Of a stretch of DNA of 64,000 nucleotides, positions 60,615 through 64,000 are shown one piece after another (position 1 is the stretch's first letter; the number at the start of each line of letters is the position of its first letter). Where the stretch lies: assembly GCA_964034945.1 (NCBI GenBank), contig OZ035961.1:51001-115000 (forward strand), in the 5' to 3' direction. Below the pieces are notes generated by a model. That model had not been told where the DNA came from. It made no database searches and saw nothing but the letters and a program-made list of their open reading frames with translations. The DNA is from Chrysopilus asiliformis (taxonomy: Eukaryota > Arthropoda > Insecta > Diptera > Rhagionidae). The translations under genes were made by a program, and so were the position numbers.

Positions 60615-63035
60615 CTTAATTCTATCGCTGTGCCTGCAGAACTGTGATTTCCTTTTAAGCTTATACTGAAATCTGGTGATATGTATGTGAATTTTTGAAT
60701 CAGGAAAAAGGGGAAAAAATTCTTAAACCATCCGTTTACACTAACTTTTACACTTTATTCCATATCTTTTAAAATGTTGGAATGATTCTTGTAACTAGAT
60801 ATGTTGGATTCCTTGGAACGTTTCGTTTATTCTCGCACCCGTTAATCCCAGGTGGATTAAAGTTACGCTTCAACAAAAACACAAAATAGAAGAAGCACTT
60901 ACTAGACAGTAACAACATTGACGTCAGCAATGCCATTAAGGATACACTCGTACTTCATTCTGGCAACCAGGGACTTTCAACTGTTGGGCTTCAGCGAAAG
61001 TTCAATTCGCGTTCTACTGGCTTTCATCAGCTTACCATATCTTATACCGTCATGAATTTCATTCAGTTCTTTGACCGGGTACCGCACCGCCTTCATCCAT
61101 TTCCAAATTTTTGTGTCTTGAACTATACTCAATGTCCTTGCGAAATAACCAAAAGTATTCATTCAACAGTGTCACTGCTATTATTTTTACTGGTGAGTGT
61201 TTAAGTCTTGTTCCCTGCTGTTCAGCCAGTCAAGCTCCTGTGAAAATTCTGCATCACACCTTAACAGCATCCTCAGAACTGGATTCGCAGTGTTTTTTTT
61301 TACCCTGTAACTCCCCGCGGTCTGATTTCGACAAGCATTGATGGTGGATGAATATCCAGTGGAGAGGTAAGTAGGCGGTGTTGACACATTTCTTAAGAAC
61401 TTTCTTTATGTGTGAAAAAAGATTTTCCTCGTTCTGTTCTCCAGTTTTTCCAGTTTTTTTTCTCGGAGTTTTCATTTTATTATCTTTGTTGTTTTGCATA
61501 TTTTCTTACTTTTTTTACACTTAAGTTTAGTGGGTCCTGTTTCTGTGTTTTTTTCTTCCAACGTATATTTCTCATTTTGTGTCCTTTTATTCATTTTTGT
61601 GCAACTTACACCATCTAACTAGAATACGTAAGGCTGTTTTAGCTTAAAAGTTTTGCTCGTAAAAAAGACTGGAATTAAAAAAGTTAAAGTCTTAGAAAGA
61701 AAGGAAAGAGCAAAACTTTTTAAAGCACTTTATCATTAAAGCCTATTTGAATTTAGAATAGGAACACGCTGCGGGTGAAGAATGAATAGAGATGGCGGCT
61801 GTAAGTCTGTATGGATGAATGGATATAAGTCGTTGTTGGTCTTCTCTACCCTTGACTCGTCTCTTAGCTGTTGGTACACAGAAAATGATTTTCAGCGGGG
61901 GGATTAGGAAAGTTATATCAAGTACTTTCAAGGGTGTTGTTAAAGTTGAAGAAAGCAAAAACACAAAAAAAAAATACTTGCTCAAAGTATGTAGAAGTGC
62001 TAAGGACGAAAGGAACGTCTTAGGATGTTGAAGAAAAAGAACTAAGCAATTACTTTTAATGGAAATTTGTGAAGTTTGCAATTCTTAAAGGAAAACTGAT
62101 GCCTTTCAAGGTGGCCAACAATACAAAAAGGTACAGCGGATAGCAGAAAAAAAAAACATGGGGGAAACAAAAAATAATAATAGTATTAGAAGTAGCAGAG
62201 CGTTAATTTGCTAAAATACAAAGACTATTTGGAGAAACGTTTACGATTTAACCTTCTTCTGAACCTGTACTTTTATTCTGTCTTTATCCCTTGTCTTTCA
62301 AATCCTTATCCTTTTTCATCAACGACAGAGAATTATCTCTCCAGGCGAAAGATCCCTCTGGATACCATTTTCTTATATTTTCTTGTCATGTCCTACATTT
62401 ACCTTAATACTCGTCAAATATCTACCCAACCGTCTCCTTACTTAACCACGCTAACGACTTCAGTCAGAATTCTAAAACTATTCTCTTTCAATCCGTACAC
62501 AACACACTAGCTCGTATCCTTCCATCTGTCTCCATTACCATAGTCCAGTTGAGATGCTTACTTTATCCCCTCTCTCGCCCCTTGCATTCCACTTTCAACC
62601 TTCTTCTTATTCAACATAGTGTGTGATACTTTATTATCCTTGCCATATGTCTGAGCTTAGTATTTGCGACCAAGATGGAAATTGATTTTGTCATTTTGTT
62701 CGAGTGATATACAATTTCGTTTTGAAAAATTGCTTCATATTTTTATGACAGTTTTCGTTCCATATGGCCGATAACATGGGATATTTTAGTTTTTATTCCA
62801 TATAAAAGAAAATACAATAAAATCTATATACATAGAACAGTATTTATATAGCCTTTCATAATAAATGCGTTCTGCATTAGCCCAACACTGTTTTTTGTGC
62901 GTGACGAGCCCTCTTAATGGGTTTCCGCTTCTTTTGAATCTTATTAGCAATATGGTTCAACATTTCGACTCATAAGAGACATTCTATTTAAAAAAAATTT
63001 ACAGTAATTTGTTTTAAATTTTTGACTACCTACAT
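60615..63035. other. Gene-poor DNA with a few moderate frames
   Basis: Frames at 61111-61341 (+), 61187-61499 (-) and 61743-62081 (-) overlap or lack any recognisable domain. The 61.2 kb area is less AT-rich than its surroundings and open in several frames on both strands, possibly a decayed element. No RNA gene identified. Confidence 0.4.
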
Positions 63036-63041
63036 ATAAAA

Positions 63042-63123
63042 AAAACTATTAAAAGGACGTCCTCAATATGACACAATATTTTTTAATACTTGGATACTGT
63101 TATTTCACCCTTTTAATAGTTTT
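63042..63123. repeat. Perfect 15-bp inverted repeat
   Basis: AAAACTATTAAAAGG (63042-63056) pairs exactly with CCTTTTAATAGTTTT (63109-63123), and the flanking A/T runs extend the pairing loosely. The 52-bp spacer has no known content. It could be a small MITE-like remnant. Confidence 0.7.
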
Positions 63124-63124
63124 C

Positions 63125-64000
63125 TTTTCAATTTCTTGCCATTACCCCAAATTTTTTTTTCCTAAATAGACTTTATTACAAAAAAAATCAATGGCTAATA
63201 AGACTACGAAAATTCCATCATGATGTAACGTTGCTTTCGTTACTTTATTTTGTTAATTTTTTGTGCTTTACTTTTTATTTAGCCGTTGCCCAGGACTTAA
63301 CACTGTATTTATCTTGGTATAATTTGCTTTTTATTCGGACACAAGATCCTTTGTGAAGGCACAATTTAATTAAAACCATGAGTCTATTTCGCCTCCCTTC
63401 AACTTGCACACCTCAAACCTAGATCTAATTTTGCTCCAAGCCCGATTTCAGTGCTTTATCTCCATTCCATAGCCAATTTACTGCAGAGGACTAAGGTTCT
63501 ATGCTCATTGCCCTATGCCCTGCGTTCATGGTTGAAATTATTCCAAAAATTTCTTAATGAAAAATTCTCGTTTATATACAAAAAGGCGGGCAACAACAGT
63601 TGTAGCGATGATGCTATTTTCAAATACACACACATTTTTTAACTTAATTTCAGATTTTTCCTTCCTCTCGGGCTGAATCTTTAGAAAAAAGAGAATTATA
63701 GCAACTTGTGTAATAAGAAATACTGGAGAGGCAAGTAGTCTGTAGGCAACGGATGGCTAACATCTTAGTACCATAGCAAAGAAAGCTTGTCATGGCAATC
63801 CCATGAAGGTTTAATCAAAAGCTTATTTTTGTTATCATCCGGGATAAATTTAATTTGGTAATAAACGTTTCGGTTCGAAGCAAACAACGCAAAATGATCA
63901 CAAGATGGAGGGTGCATTTTCACCAATCTAAATGGCGAACGATGAAATCAGGGAAACAAAATCATTGGTGGAATAGATTTCCGCCTTCGGAGAGGTCAGA
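63125..64000. other. AT-rich DNA at the window edge
   Basis: One 63-codon + strand frame (63451-63642) without a recognisable domain. Nothing else supported. Confidence 0.4.

Overview
The window is AT-rich animal nuclear DNA, most likely from an insect and probably a fly. The one clear gene is split by short introns (66-466 bp, all GT-AG), has a TATA box upstream and AATAAA signals downstream, and encodes an insect-type alkaline phosphatase. The rest is long, gene-poor DNA full of decayed DNA transposons. The species cannot be told from the sequence alone.

Layout. Positions 433-2967 hold a complete seven-exon membrane-bound-family alkaline phosphatase gene on the + strand (537 residues) with every metal ligand and the catalytic serine present. 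A plausible core promoter and a GATA site lie just upstream. From about 3.3 kb to the right end I find no convincing protein-coding gene. The open frames there are short, lack recognisable domains, and often overlap repeats.

The non-coding 60 kb is a graveyard of small mobile elements. It holds a long foldback element (6.9-7.1 kb), a pogo/Tigger-like terminal repeat pair (14.6 kb), a mariner relic with both terminal inverted repeats and TA flanks (26.25-26.98 kb), a perfect 36-bp-TIR Tourist-type MITE with TTA target duplication (60.4-60.6 kb), a possible tRNA-derived SINE (54.0-54.2 kb), and other inverted repeats (39.1, 39.55, 57.5-58.0, 63.1 kb). At least three dispersed families recur within the window. 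Family A is at 20.0, 23.05 and 44.2 kb. Family B is at 22.6 and 50.5 kb. Family C is at 19.5 and 59.7 kb. They all carry a TCTG/TCCG-rich segment.

Two less AT-rich islands (27.5-27.65 and 49.8-50.06 kb) combine a perfect TGACGTCA palindrome with a TATA box and are weak candidates for promoters of unseen transcripts. I found no strong evidence for an undescribed multi-gene system. The most interesting signals are the undescribed MITE-like families, the inverted-motif cluster at 57.5-58.0 kb, and the predicted furin-type site in the phosphatase.
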